Of a stretch of 38,520 bases of DNA, positions 1-8,265 are shown piece by piece. The notes beneath the pieces are model-generated. The model had not been told where the DNA came from, did no database searches, and worked only from the letters and a program-made list of their open reading frames with translations. A program made the position numbers and the translations under genes. The number at the start of each line of letters is the position of its first letter. The stretch's first letter is position 1. This stretch comes from Streptomyces lushanensis (GTDB lineage Bacteria; Actinomycetota; Actinomycetes; Streptomycetales; Streptomycetaceae): positions 1-38,520 of the forward strand of contig NZ_MAUD01000032.1 in NCBI RefSeq assembly GCF_001700515.1, written 5' to 3'.

Positions 1-28
1 CGGGCCCGGGTTCGGGCGGGCCGTCCCG

Positions 29-979
29 TCAGGCGTACTCGTTCTCCCGCGGCGCGAAGATCAGGTTCCGGCTCTTGTCAGGACGTCCGTCGGCGATCGG
101 GACGAGCCGGTGGTCCGCCTCGGAGATCCAGCGGAAGGTGTAGTCGAGATCCGCGAAGGGCCCGGTGAGTTCGTCCATCGGCGTCGACGCCAGGGCTTCC
201 AGGATGATCACGGGCCGGTCGCGCTTGATGAGGTGCCGCGCTCCGTCCAGCACGCTGGGCTCGTGCCCCTCCACATCGATCTTGATCAGGTCGACGGGGG
301 TGTCCCCGAGCTCCTCGTCCAGCGTGACGAGCTGGATACGCGCGGTGAACGCGCTGGCCAGCGGCTTGGCGAACTCCTCCAGCGAGGAGCCGGTGGAGAG
401 CAGGTTCGCCAGCGGGAAGCGGATGTTGATGTCCGCCCGGCCGCCCTCGTCCGAGACACCCCGCTGGTGCAGCACGAGATTCTTGACACCGTTCGCCCGG
501 TGGTTGACGGCCAGCCTGGCGTGGATCGGAGGCACCGGCTCGAAGGCGTGCACGGTGGCCTTGGGGCTGGAGAGGGCCGCGATCATCGCGTAGTAGCCGA
601 CGTGCGCGCCGACGTCGAGCACCGTACGGCTGGCGGCGGCCAGCCGGCTCCAGTGGTACAGGCTCCCCATCTCGTAGCCGAAGCGGCCGTTCCAGACGGT
701 GTCGAGGGCCACGGCCTCGTCGTTCGCGCAGAACATGACGAACGGGGGACAGAGACCGGAGTCGATCTCCACCCATCCCTGGTAGGGAAACGCCTTGCGG
801 TGGGTGTTGAGGATCTCGGAGGTCGTGGTCGGCCGGACCCGGGCGGCCTCCTTCGCGGTCCGCCGGTTCGCCTCGTCGAGATCTCGAATCCGGGTCCCGC
901 GCGCCGCGCCGGCCGGCCGGCCGGACCCCGGCTTCCCGGTGGCACCCACACTTGACGAGATCTTACGGAGGATCTTCAC
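29..979 (-). CDS. FkbM family SAM-dependent methyltransferase
   Basis: A 316-residue protein of the FkbM methyltransferase family, which O-methylates sugars or small molecules using S-adenosylmethionine. The SAM-binding motif I is VLDVGAHVGYY (about residues 120-130). It is followed by FEPVP (146-150), the acidic residue that contacts the SAM ribose, and by the family hallmark IKIDVEGHE (232-240). The first 50 residues are basic and low in complexity and may not belong to the fold. The GTG start is supported by GAGGAG six bases upstream. There is no signal peptide or membrane segment, so it should be cytoplasmic. It is transcribed in the same direction as the polysaccharide operon upstream, but a hairpin and about 270 bases separate them. 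A role in modifying a surface glycan is possible but only inferred; the substrate cannot be told from sequence. Confidence 0.85.
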   Translation of the reverse strand: MKILRKISSSVGATGKPGSGRPAGAARGTRIRDLDEANRRTAKEAARVRPTTTSEILNTHRKAFPYQGWVEIDSGLCPPFVMFCANDEAVALDTVWNGRFGYEMGSLYHWSRLAAASRTVLDVGAHVGYYAMIAALSSPKATVHAFEPVPPIHARLAVNHRANGVKNLVLHQRGVSDEGGRADINIRFPLANLLSTGSSLEEFAKPLASAFTARIQLVTLDEELGDTPVDLIKIDVEGHEPSVLDGARHLIKRDRPVIILEALASTPMDELTGPFADLDYTFRWISEADHRLVPIADGRPDKSRNLIFAPRENEYA

Positions 980-1029
980 ACGTGCTCCTCGGAGTCTTCC
1001 AACGGAACTGCCGGTCGAGTAGGCCGATG

Positions 1030-1059
1030 CTGTCGACAGTTGATGAGCTCAACATGTTG
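1030..1059. promoter_or_regulatory. Cluster of small palindromes upstream of the FkbM gene
   Basis: Within 30 bases lie CTGTCGACAG (1030-1039), TGAGCTCA (1044-1051) and CAACATGTTG (1050-1059). A spaced inverted repeat GTTGA-N5-TCAAC spans 1039-1053. The segment is 50-80 bases upstream of the GTG start of the FkbM gene and downstream of the acyltransferase hairpin. This fits an operator or promoter element for the methyltransferase gene. No regulator can be assigned. Confidence 0.35.
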
Positions 1060-1195
1060 GGACGGTGAACGTGAGGCGAATCATCGGCCCACCCCGGACA
1101 GCCGACAGGCGTCCGCCGGCCCCGGGCAGTTGCGTCCGGCAGCCGGAGGCCGCCGCTGAGCCCCTGGCCCGGGGCGCCGGCCTCCCGCACACTCG

Positions 1196-1220
1196 CCGTG
1201 CGCACGCGCCGTGCGCACGG
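1196..1220 (-). terminator. Hairpin terminator after the acyltransferase gene
   Basis: A perfect 10-bp inverted repeat (CCGTGCGCAC / GTGCGCACGG) with a 5-nt loop starts 26 bases past the stop codon of the acyltransferase. It lacks a U-tract, as most Streptomyces terminators do. The same bases also form a 13-bp tandem duplication (1194-1206 and 1207-1219), so the hairpin probably arose by duplication of a self-complementary unit. Confidence 0.55.
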
Positions 1221-1246
1221 ACCCCGCGCAGCGGCCCCCGGACATG

Positions 1247-2575
1247 TCAGACCCGCGCCGCGCGCTCCCGGGCCTCCTTCGCCCCGTTCGGCCACAGCCG
1301 GGGCGCGCGTTTCGCCGCCACGTCCTCGACCCAGCCGATCGCCAGGATCATCAGGGCGATCAGCGGCCAGACCAGGACCAGCATCAGGGCCGAGTACGCG
1401 GAGTCCAGCTCGGCCGAGTACGCGTCGATCCCCGGGATGGACCAGAGCTGGTCGATGAGCGGGACCGTCGCCATGATCAGCAGGTTGTGCCAGAGATAGA
1501 TCGTCACGGCCCGGTTGTTGGCGAGCGTGATCACCGTGTCGAACTGTCCGAGCCTGCCGGGAAGTTCCCGCCACGAGGGTGAGTACTGGAGCAGGATCGC
1601 GCAGAAGCCCAGCGACCACATCGCCTGGGCGAGCGGGATCTCGTCCAGGTTCCAGCCCTCGTCGGTGAGATGGCCCGAGGCCCACCACAGGGCGAAGGCC
1701 ATCGTGAAGGCGGCCAGCGAGACCGTGATGTACCGCGGGACCTTGCGGAAGGCGCCGTCGTTGTGGGCGAAGCCGAGGACCCAGCAGGCGCCGTAGACCG
1801 CGAAGTCGGAGAGCGCCTCGCCGGTCTCGCCGGGAATCTCCACCAGGCCCGAGCCGAGGACCGCGGTGAGCGCGACGGGAAGGAGCAGCGTCGCCCAGGG
1901 GACCTTGCGGAACGCCCACAGCAGCAGCGGCGAGGCGAGGACGAACCAGAGATAGGCCCGGATGTACCAGAGCGGACCGGCCGCCTGCTCGGCCCAGGTC
2001 TCCTCCAGCAGACCGCTCGGCGAACCGTTCTCGTACGGGTACGGCGGGGCACCGAACGGCACGATGTAGTTGGCCAGTCGCAGGAACCACCACAGCCCCT
2101 CCTCCCTGGCCGGCCGCCAGCCCACCACGAACATCAGCGGTACGACGACCAGCGCGAACGCCCACACCGGCGGGAGCAGCCGGCGCAGCCTGCCGCGGAT
2201 GACGCTCCACGGAGGCCGCTGCGACAGCGACCGGGCCATCAGCGATCCGGCGAGCGCGAACATCACGCCCATGGACGGGAAGAGGATCGTCAGCCAGGCC
2301 CAGCCGAAGACATGGAAGACCACGACCCTGACGAGCGCGACCGCCCGCAGCAGGTCCAGATAGCGGTCCCGCCCGCCGGGCGCGGGAGCCGCCGGGTCCC
2401 GCGTCCCGGCCCCGGCCCGTGCGGAGCCCCGCGTGAGGTCCTGTGCGGAGGCCCGGTCGGAGGCGGGACCGTGCGACGGGGCGTGTGCCTGGCCGTGCGC
2501 CGGAGCCTTGTGCTTCGCCCGGGGCACTCCCGGCACTCCCGGCGCTCCCCCGGTACCGACGGAATGAGCGTTCAC
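1247..2575 (-). CDS. Acyltransferase 3 family membrane protein
   Basis: Integral membrane acyltransferase of the OafA/acyltransferase-3 type, which transfers acetyl or other acyl groups to surface glycans or lipids. After a 65-residue Pro/Ala/Gly-rich cytoplasmic head, the family N-terminus RDRYLDLLRAVAL...FHVFGWAW is plain. It is followed by about ten hydrophobic segments and a C-terminal basic tail, 442 residues in all. The start chosen is the GTG at 2573-2575, whose bases GTGA overlap the stop of the upstream deacetylase/glycosyltransferase gene, implying translational coupling; a longer in-frame extension upstream would overlap that gene's coding end and is unlikely. As the last gene of the operon, before a hairpin, it is the natural candidate to acylate the polymer made by the upstream enzyme. 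That function is inferred from position, and the acyl donor and acceptor are unknown. Confidence 0.85.
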   Translation of the reverse strand: MNAHSVGTGGAPGVPGVPRAKHKAPAHGQAHAPSHGPASDRASAQDLTRGSARAGAGTRDPAAPAPGGRDRYLDLLRAVALVRVVVFHVFGWAWLTILFPSMGVMFALAGSLMARSLSQRPPWSVIRGRLRRLLPPVWAFALVVVPLMFVVGWRPAREEGLWWFLRLANYIVPFGAPPYPYENGSPSGLLEETWAEQAAGPLWYIRAYLWFVLASPLLLWAFRKVPWATLLLPVALTAVLGSGLVEIPGETGEALSDFAVYGACWVLGFAHNDGAFRKVPRYITVSLAAFTMAFALWWASGHLTDEGWNLDEIPLAQAMWSLGFCAILLQYSPSWRELPGRLGQFDTVITLANNRAVTIYLWHNLLIMATVPLIDQLWSIPGIDAYSAELDSAYSALMLVLVWPLIALMILAIGWVEDVAAKRAPRLWPNGAKEARERAARV

Positions 2576-4833
2576 GCGACGGGCCTCCGCTCGGCACCGC
2601 GCCCGCGCGGGCCGGGGATCGAGCCCGGCGCCTCCACCACTCCGGTACGGCGCAGCTTCTGCCACCGCAGCCGGCCACCGGTGAGCGCGGTGATCCAGGA
2701 CTGGAGCAGCACCACGTACATGAGCTGCCGGTAGAGGATCTGCTGGAGGGGCAGCGAGATCAGATGGGTCATCCGTTCCCCGTCGAGGCGGAAGGCGTAC
2801 GCGGCGCAGACGGCCTGGATGAGCAGGACGCCGAGCCAGGCCACGACGGTCTTCTGGGTGGGGCCGAAGACCAGGCCGTACAGCAGGAACACATCGATCA
2901 GCGGCGCCAGCAGCGGGGCCAGCACCATGAAGAGCGAGACCAGCGGCAGTCCGACCCGGCCGAAGCGGCCGGAAGGACCGCGCTCGACCAGGGCACGGCG
3001 GTGCTTCCAGATCGCCTGCATCGTGCCGTAACTCCAGCGGTACCGCTGCGACCAGAGCTGCTGCACCGACTCCGGAGCCTCGGTCCAGGCACGGGCGCGC
3101 TCGGCGTAGACCACACGCCAGCCGTCGCGGTGCATGGCCATGGTGATGTCGGTGTCCTCGGCGAGGGTGTCCTCGCTCATCCCGCCGACACGCTCCAGCG
3201 CCTCGCGCCGGAAGGCGCCGACCGCGCCCGGGATGGTGGGCATGCAGCGCAGCATGTCGTACATACGGCGGTCGAGGTTGAAGCCCATCACATACTCGAT
3301 GTGCTGCCAGGCGCCGATGAGACTGTCGCGGTTGCCGACCTTGGCGTTGCCCGCGACCGCGCCGACGCGCGGATCGCCGAAGGGCTGCACCAGTTCACGG
3401 ACGGTGGACGGCTCGAAGACGGTGTCGCCGTCCATCATCACGATCAGATCGTGCGTGGCGTGCGCGATGCCGTTGTTGAGGGCGGCCGGCTTGCCGGAGT
3501 TCACCTGGCGTACGACATGGACATTGGGCAGCCAGAGCGCCTCGACGATGTCCGCGGTCCCGTCGGTCGAACCGTCGTCGATGACGATGACCTCGACGGG
3601 ATGGTCGCTCTCCATCAGCGAACGCACCGTATTGGCTATGCACTCGCGCTCGTTGTACGCGGGCACCAGCACGGTCACCGGTTCGGTGACGGGCCGCCCC
3701 CAGGTGAAGGTGCGGCGGCGCACCCGGCGCGCGTGCGCGAAGGAGAGCACCAGCATCAGACCGAACCGCGCGAAGACCAGCACACCGATCACGGAGAGCC
3801 CGACGACCAGCACACCGGTGATGTCGTCCGAGAGGGCGACGGCGGCGACCCACGCCTTGCCCTTCCACAGGGCCATGCCGGTGACCGGCGTATGGGCGCT
3901 GGGCGCGCCGAGGGCCTCGGTGACGGTGGTGAACTCGTAACCCCGCTCCTGCATCCGCGGCAGGAACTGCCCGAGCGCGGCGACGGTCTGCGAGCGGTCG
4001 CCACCGGAGTCGTGCATCAGCACGATCGCGCCCTTGCCGCCCTTGGGGGTGGCGTTCCGGCTGATCGCCTCGGCACCCGGACGCTTCCAGTCCTCACTGT
4101 CGGTGCTGTCGAGGACGGTGATGTAGCCGAGGCTGCCTATGTACTCGGCGACGGGCCAGGACTTGTTGTCCATGGCGGACGAGAACGAGGAGTACGGCGG
4201 CCGGAAGAGCGAGGTGCGGATGTCGGCCGCGCCGGCCAGCGCGAGCTGGTTCTGGGAGAGCTCCCAGTCGATCCGCGACTTCGTCTGGAAGGAGAGGTCG
4301 GGGTGGTTGAAGGTGTGCAGGCCGATCTCATGGCCCTCGTCCACCATGCGCTTGACCAGTGCGGGATAGCGCGAGGCCATGGTGCCGGTGACGAAGAAGA
4401 CGCCGTGGGCGTCGTACTCCTTCAGCTTGTCGAGGACCTTGGGTGTCCACACCGGGTCGGGGCCGTCGTCGAAGGTGAGGACGATCCTGTGGTCCGGGAT
4501 GTTCAGCGCCCGTGCGGGAGTGGCACCGCGCGCGTCGATGACCGGGCCGCCCTTGAGGATCCGCTTGGGCACCTGGTCGGCGTCGACCGACTCGCGCACG
4601 CGGTGGTCGGCGAGGATCTCGCTGTGCACATAGCCGCGGAGCATCAGCATCGCGAACAGCGCGACCAGGATGAGTGAGGGAAGCAGATAGCGCATGGGCA
4701 GCCGATGGCGCCTGGCGCGCGGGGGCTTGTTGTGGCGGGCGTTGTGGCGGGCCCTGCCGCCGCTCTTCTGCCGGGCCCGGCCGGCGGGGGCACCGCCGGT
4801 GGATCCGTCGGCGGGTCTGCCGGTGTGGGTCAT
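2572..4833 (-). CDS. matB: Bifunctional polysaccharide deacetylase / processive GT2 glycosyltransferase (MatB-like)
   Basis: A 753-residue fusion. An N-terminal membrane segment (about 48-66) precedes a NodB-type deacetylase domain (about 113-310) with TFDDGPDP (catalytic Asp pair), HTFNH (zinc His pair) and RPPY. A second hydrophobic segment (about 329-362) leads to a GT2 domain with DDGST, DGDT, AEDTD and QRYRW (about 596-600). That D, D, D, QxxRW set marks a processive synthase. Further membrane helices follow (about 629-710). The predicted topology puts the deacetylase outside and the synthase inside, so one protein would do the jobs of PgaC and PgaB: polymerise N-acetylglucosamine and partly deacetylate the exported chain. 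From memory, the S. coelicolor/S. lividans counterpart is MatB, needed for poly-beta-1,6-GlcNAc and mycelial pellets; the symbol is given on that basis. Its ATG directly abuts the upstream stop, and its own stop overlaps the acyltransferase GTG. Confidence 0.9.
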   Translation of the reverse strand: MTHTGRPADGSTGGAPAGRARQKSGGRARHNARHNKPPRARRHRLPMRYLLPSLILVALFAMLMLRGYVHSEILADHRVRESVDADQVPKRILKGGPVIDARGATPARALNIPDHRIVLTFDDGPDPVWTPKVLDKLKEYDAHGVFFVTGTMASRYPALVKRMVDEGHEIGLHTFNHPDLSFQTKSRIDWELSQNQLALAGAADIRTSLFRPPYSSFSSAMDNKSWPVAEYIGSLGYITVLDSTDSEDWKRPGAEAISRNATPKGGKGAIVLMHDSGGDRSQTVAALGQFLPRMQERGYEFTTVTEALGAPSAHTPVTGMALWKGKAWVAAVALSDDITGVLVVGLSVIGVLVFARFGLMLVLSFAHARRVRRRTFTWGRPVTEPVTVLVPAYNERECIANTVRSLMESDHPVEVIVIDDGSTDGTADIVEALWLPNVHVVRQVNSGKPAALNNGIAHATHDLIVMMDGDTVFEPSTVRELVQPFGDPRVGAVAGNAKVGNRDSLIGAWQHIEYVMGFNLDRRMYDMLRCMPTIPGAVGAFRREALERVGGMSEDTLAEDTDITMAMHRDGWRVVYAERARAWTEAPESVQQLWSQRYRWSYGTMQAIWKHRRALVERGPSGRFGRVGLPLVSLFMVLAPLLAPLIDVFLLYGLVFGPTQKTVVAWLGVLLIQAVCAAYAFRLDGERMTHLISLPLQQILYRQLMYVVLLQSWITALTGGRLRWQKLRRTGVVEAPGSIPGPRGRGAERRPVA

Positions 4834-5619
4834 CTAGCGCGTGCCTTCCATGGCCATCGGCTGGCCGCCTTCCGGCTGACCGCCTTCCACCGGCGGTGTC
4901 TCGACGGGCGGCGAACTGGGCCCGGTGGACGGCGGCGACGGATCCGGGGAGGTACCGGTGGGAGGCTCGCCGCCGGTCCCTGCGGTGTCGTCGTCCGGGT
5001 CGCCGCCGGTGCCGGGCGGCAGCTCCAGGCCGGGCCTGGTGCCGCCCGTACCGCCGTCCGGACCGGTGGACGGCTTCGACGAAGCGGATGTGCCGGGCAC
5101 CGGCTCGCCCGAGACGTCGGTGCCGGCGCTCTGGGAGGACCGCGGAACGGCCTGGCCGTTCGAGTCGGTCGGCGTGGCAGTGGTGACACCCGGTGCGCCC
5201 GGCGCCGCGCCGGCGGACGGGCTGGTCGTCGGCGCGGGCTGTATCTCGACGGTGTCCGGCCGCTGTTCGTCGGCGAGGCCCGGTATCTGAAGCCAGGGCG
5301 CGCTGGAGCTGCCGCCGATCAGGGCGATGACCAGCGTCAGCGCGTAGCAGGCACAGGCGATCGCCACGATCCAGCCCGCCCTGCGGAACGTCTTGCTGCG
5401 ACGGCCGCTGGCGTCGACGAACACCGGGCCGTCGGAGAGTTCGGGACCGGCTCCCCGCGCGGGTCCTGACTCCTGCGCGGGATGGGTGCCCGTGGGCAGT
5501 TCGGAGAGCTGACGGCCCACGCCGTCGAGTTCCGCCGTGGCATCACTCGGATCATGCGTATGCCCCGTTCGGGCATCTTCTTGCCATTTGTCCACTGTGC
5601 TAGGCACATCCCCCACCAC
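4834..5619 (-). CDS. matA: Single-pass membrane protein with Pro/Ser/Thr-rich extracytoplasmic tail (MatA-like)
   Basis: About 261 residues: a hydrophilic cytoplasmic N-terminus (1-78, ending in basic RRSKTFRR), one membrane helix (about 81-102), and a long Gly/Pro/Ser/Thr-rich tail resembling a wall-spanning linker. No enzyme motif is seen. Its stop codon directly abuts the ATG of the deacetylase/glycosyltransferase gene, so the two should be made together and probably act together. From memory, the gene before matB in the mat locus is matA; the symbol rests on that order. The start is uncertain. The first GTG gives coordinate 5619, but an in-frame GTG at 5605-5607 (VPSTVDKW) follows a G-rich GGTGGGGGAT and may be the real one. 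A scaffolding or export-helper role for the polymer is inference. Confidence 0.75.
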   Translation of the reverse strand: MVGDVPSTVDKWQEDARTGHTHDPSDATAELDGVGRQLSELPTGTHPAQESGPARGAGPELSDGPVFVDASGRRSKTFRRAGWIVAIACACYALTLVIALIGGSSSAPWLQIPGLADEQRPDTVEIQPAPTTSPSAGAAPGAPGVTTATPTDSNGQAVPRSSQSAGTDVSGEPVPGTSASSKPSTGPDGGTGGTRPGLELPPGTGGDPDDDTAGTGGEPPTGTSPDPSPPSTGPSSPPVETPPVEGGQPEGGQPMAMEGTR

Positions 5620-5923
5620 TGAATGTTTTTGGGTGTCCCACGCGGCTGGCTGGATATCACTGCGGCGGCCGAGCCCCCACTCGGACCGAGTACCCCCCTA
5701 CCACACCGCACCCGGGCCACGAATGTAGCGCAGTGAGGCGGTCCGGGAGTTCAGCTTCGGAGGTTGCTGTGCATCAGTCCGGTGACAGTGGTCGCGCGTC
5801 GGCGGGAAGCCGGCCCCCGGCGCACAGATCAAGCCAATCTTCCTCTTCCGCGAGTTCGGCGGCGGCGGCACGCGGCGCGTTCACCCCGGGCGACCCGCGC
5901 GGCTCCGGGCCCGGTCCGGGCAC
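5620..5923. other. Intergenic region upstream of the mat-like operon
   Basis: About 300 bases between the 5' end of the mat-like operon and the ssrA terminator. It must hold the operon promoter on the minus strand, but no convincing -35/-10 pair or dyad operator stands out. The stretch near 5640-5720 has several runs of C on the plus strand. Plus-strand reading frames crossing it continue through the tmRNA gene and are not believable genes. Confidence 0.4.
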
Positions 5924-5961
5924 GACTGAGGCCCCGCTGCCGGAGCAGTGGGGCCTCAGTC
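5924..5961 (-). terminator. Hairpin terminator of ssrA
   Basis: A 17-bp stem (GACTGAGGCCCCGCTGC against GCAGTGGGGCCTCAGTC, one G-T wobble) with a 4-nt loop. It begins 19 bases beyond the tmRNA 3' end. There is no following U-tract. It should end the ftsE-ftsX-protease-smpB-ssrA transcription unit. Confidence 0.75.
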
Positions 5962-5980
5962 CGTGTTCACATGGGAATTG

Positions 5981-6364
5981 TGGAGATGGCGGGAATCGAA
6001 CCCGCGTCCAACGGTGCGGAACCAGGACTTCTCCGAGCGCAGTCCGCTTCGCTTTTCTCAGCCCCGGAGATCACGCGGACAAGTCTCCGACGGGCTCAGT
6101 CACTGTTTGGTTTCCCGCTGCTCCCCGTGACCGGGCTCAGTGGTTTAGTTCCCTAGCTGATGCCAGGATCCGGGTCGGGAACAGCCCCGGGCTGACACTC
6201 CGCGGAGTCTTCGCTAGCTGCTGATTAGGCAGCGAGAGCGAAGGCGGAGGAATCGCGCTTAGAAGTGGCGATTATTGTTTGCGACATATGGTTAACGAGA
6301 TCATTGCCGCTTCCTCGGCTCGCTTCCCCTGCTTCGACATCCGCTGTCGAAACCGATCATCCCC
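5981..6364 (-). ncRNA. ssrA: tmRNA (trans-translation RNA)
   Basis: Transfer-messenger RNA that rescues stalled ribosomes together with SmpB. The 5' end reads GGGGATGATCGGTTTCGAC, the classic tmRNA start. The 3' end has a T-arm (GGGTTCGATTCCCGCC) and CATCTCC, which pairs with GGGGATG to form the acceptor stem, then the discriminator A at 5981. The CCA tail is not encoded, so it must be added later. The length of 384 nt fits. The tag frame ends SAFALAA-stop, with TAA at 6225-6227. Several G/C-rich inverted repeats inside fit the pseudoknot domains. It lies 114 bases downstream of smpB in the same direction, so the RNA and its partner protein can be transcribed together; a separate ssrA promoter in the gap is possible. 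Confidence 0.95.
6225..6269 (-). other. tmRNA tag-peptide reading frame
   Basis: Reading back from the conserved end, the frame is GCC ACT TCT AAG CGC GAT TCC TCC GCC TTC GCT CTC GCT GCC TAA, which gives the tag ATSKRDSSAFALAA. The C-terminal ALAA is the usual ClpXP/ClpAP degradation signal. The GCC resume codon follows AATAATC, similar to the TTTAGTC that precedes the E. coli resume codon. A nearby GTCGCAAAC, which looks like the E. coli GCA-AAC start, is in another frame and reaches a stop after seven codons. The tag frame itself is clear; the exact resume codon is inferred. Confidence 0.75.
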
Positions 6365-6478
6365 ATGTTGATTTTTCAATCGTGAGCACACACCCGCCGT
6401 GGGGTGCGCAGCCCATCGTACGTGATCAGCGCGCGACGGTGCCAGCGTATTCCGCCGAAGGAGCCCCCGGCGGGCCGC

Positions 6479-6958
6479 TCAGGCCCGCTGGCGGCGCTTC
6501 ACCGCCGAGATCGCGCGGTCCGTCTCGCGGCGGTCCTGCTTCTCGCGCAGCGTCTGGCGCTTGTCGTACTCCTTCTTGCCCTTCGCCAGCGCGATCTCGA
6601 CCTTGGCCCGGCCGTCCTTGAAGTACAGGGCCAGCGGCACCACCGTATGGCCGGACTCCTGCGACTTGGACTCCAGCTTGTCGATCTCGGCGCGGTGCAT
6701 CAGCAGCTTGCGCTTGCGCCGGGCGGTGTGGTTGGTCCAGGTGCCCTGGCTGTACTCGGGCACATGGACGTTGTGCAGCCAGGCCTCGTGCCCGTCGATC
6801 TGGACGAAACCGTCCACCAGGGAGGCCCGTCCCTGGCGCAGGGACTTCACCTCGGTGCCGGTCAGCACGAGACCGCACTCATAGGTGTCGAGAATGTGGT
6901 AATCGTGCCGCGCCTTCTTGTTCTGCGCGATCAGTTTGCGCCCTGTTTCCTTAGCCAT
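6479..6958 (-). CDS. smpB: SsrA-binding protein SmpB
   Basis: A 159-residue SmpB, which binds the tRNA-like domain of tmRNA and carries it into ribosomes stalled on broken mRNAs. The family core is complete: [13 protein letters not shown] near the N-terminus, the [10 protein letters not shown] motif, [33 protein letters not shown], and the Lys/Arg-rich C-terminal tail ([21 protein letters not shown]) that occupies the empty mRNA channel. Length is normal. The ATG start follows GGCGGGA. It sits 34 bases downstream of the S41 protease gene and directly upstream of ssrA, a common actinobacterial arrangement that links both parts of trans-translation. Confidence 0.98.
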   Translation of the reverse strand: MAKETGRKLIAQNKKARHDYHILDTYECGLVLTGTEVKSLRQGRASLVDGFVQIDGHEAWLHNVHVPEYSQGTWTNHTARRKRKLLMHRAEIDKLESKSQESGHTVVPLALYFKDGRAKVEIALAKGKKEYDKRQTLREKQDRRETDRAISAVKRRQRA

Positions 6959-6992
6959 AGTCCCGCCATTTTCGCACCCCGGCGCAACTTCT

Positions 6993-8198
6993 TTACCGTG
7001 TGCCGCCGAGACCGCTCAGTACGGTCGTGGCCCGCTCCTGGGCCCGTTCGCTCACCAGCAGATCCGGGGTGACGCCCCGGCCGTCCACGCCATGGCCGGC
7101 CGGAGTGCGGTAATGACCCACGGTCAGCTCGGCGACGGAGCCGTCGGGCAGCCGGCTCGGCATCTGGACCGAGCCCTTGCCGAAGGTGCGCGAACCGACC
7201 GTGACGGAGCGGCCACGGTCCTGGAGGGCGCCGGTGACCAGCTCGGCGGCGCTCATCGTGCCGCCGTCGACCAGCACCACCACGGGCCGGCCGGTGTCAC
7301 CGCCGGGAGCCGCGTACAGGGCGCGCTGCTCACCGCGTATGTCGTACGTGGCGACCAGACCGCCGTCGAGGAACGCGGAGGCGGCCGTGACGGCCTCGGT
7401 GACCAGACCTCCGGCGTTGCCCCGCAGGTCGAGCAGGATGCCGATGCCCTCGGGCGCGCCGAGGACCGCGTCGCGCACCCGCGTGCCGGAGCCCTTGGTG
7501 AACGCCTCGACCGTGATCCGCAGCACACCGCCGGCGATACGGTCCACCGTGACGGACTCGGTGGCGAGCCTGGCGCGCCGCAGGCTCTTCGTCCAGGAGC
7601 GCCCGTCCCGCTCCAGCCCCAGGACGACGGTGGTCCCGACGGCGGCGGACGCGGATCCCTCGGGGTCCGGACCGGACCCCTCGCTCTTCGTGCCGCCGCG
7701 CAGCAGCGCCATGACCTCCGTCACCGGCAGCCGCGCGACACCGGCGCCGTCAATGGTCCTGATGATGTCGCCGGGTCCGACACCGGCCCGGGCCGCCGGG
7801 CCGCCGGGCTGGACCCGGGTCACCTCGACCAGCCCGTCGGCCGTCCGCCTGGCGCCGATGCCGACCCCGGTGTACGTACCGTCGAGGGCCTGCTCGAACT
7901 CCTCGTACCGCTCCTTGTCGTACACCGCGCCCCAGCGGTCGCCGCTGCGGCTGACGACCTCCTCGGCCGCCTCCGTCGCCGACTTGCCGTCGGCCATGGC
8001 CTCGGCCGCCGCCCTGGCGACCTCGTCGCGGTCGGCCGTGGCGGCGACGGTCCTGGTGGGTACGCGGGCGGTCCCCTCCTCGGCGCGCGGCAGCGAGTCC
8101 GTCGCGGCGGCCGTGGCGAGGACACTCGCGAACAGCAATGTCAGGGCGGCCCCACGGCGGAAACCACGGGATCTATGGTGCGACTCGGAACCCGACAT
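6993..8198 (-). CDS. S41 family (C-terminal processing, CtpA-like) peptidase
   Basis: Secreted or membrane-anchored serine protease of 401 residues. An N-terminal basic/hydrophobic signal ([19 protein letters not shown], about 15-33) is followed by a helical region, a PDZ domain (about 110-195, with GVGIGARR and [10 protein letters not shown]) and the S41 catalytic core. The core has the motif LDLRGNAGG (257-265), the nucleophile Ser in GGTMSAAE (about S316) and the general-base Lys in FGKGSVQ (about K341), so the Ser-Lys dyad is intact. Such proteases trim C-termini of exported or membrane proteins. It lies 67 bases after ftsX and 34 before smpB, in the same operon. This suggests a link to FtsEX-controlled wall remodelling, although the substrate is unknown and the link is only positional. 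Confidence 0.92.
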   Translation of the reverse strand: MSGSESHHRSRGFRRGAALTLLFASVLATAAATDSLPRAEEGTARVPTRTVAATADRDEVARAAAEAMADGKSATEAAEEVVSRSGDRWGAVYDKERYEEFEQALDGTYTGVGIGARRTADGLVEVTRVQPGGPAARAGVGPGDIIRTIDGAGVARLPVTEVMALLRGGTKSEGSGPDPEGSASAAVGTTVVLGLERDGRSWTKSLRRARLATESVTVDRIAGGVLRITVEAFTKGSGTRVRDAVLGAPEGIGILLDLRGNAGGLVTEAVTAASAFLDGGLVATYDIRGEQRALYAAPGGDTGRPVVVLVDGGTMSAAELVTGALQDRGRSVTVGSRTFGKGSVQMPSRLPDGSVAELTVGHYRTPAGHGVDGRGVTPDLLVSERAQERATTVLSGLGGTR

Positions 8199-8265
8199 GA
8201 CGTTGAGTCTAGGACAACACCGGACAGCCCAAGGGAGCTTGCCCCGACGCGGCCAGGGGCGCTTG

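Noticed and set aside
2443..4677. Plus-strand frame of 744 codons opposite the acyltransferase and deacetylase/glycosyltransferase genes
   Set aside because: Antisense shadow; the minus-strand product has complete enzyme motifs.
5733..6224. Plus-strand frames across the ssrA region
   Set aside because: They are antisense to the tmRNA and show no protein features.
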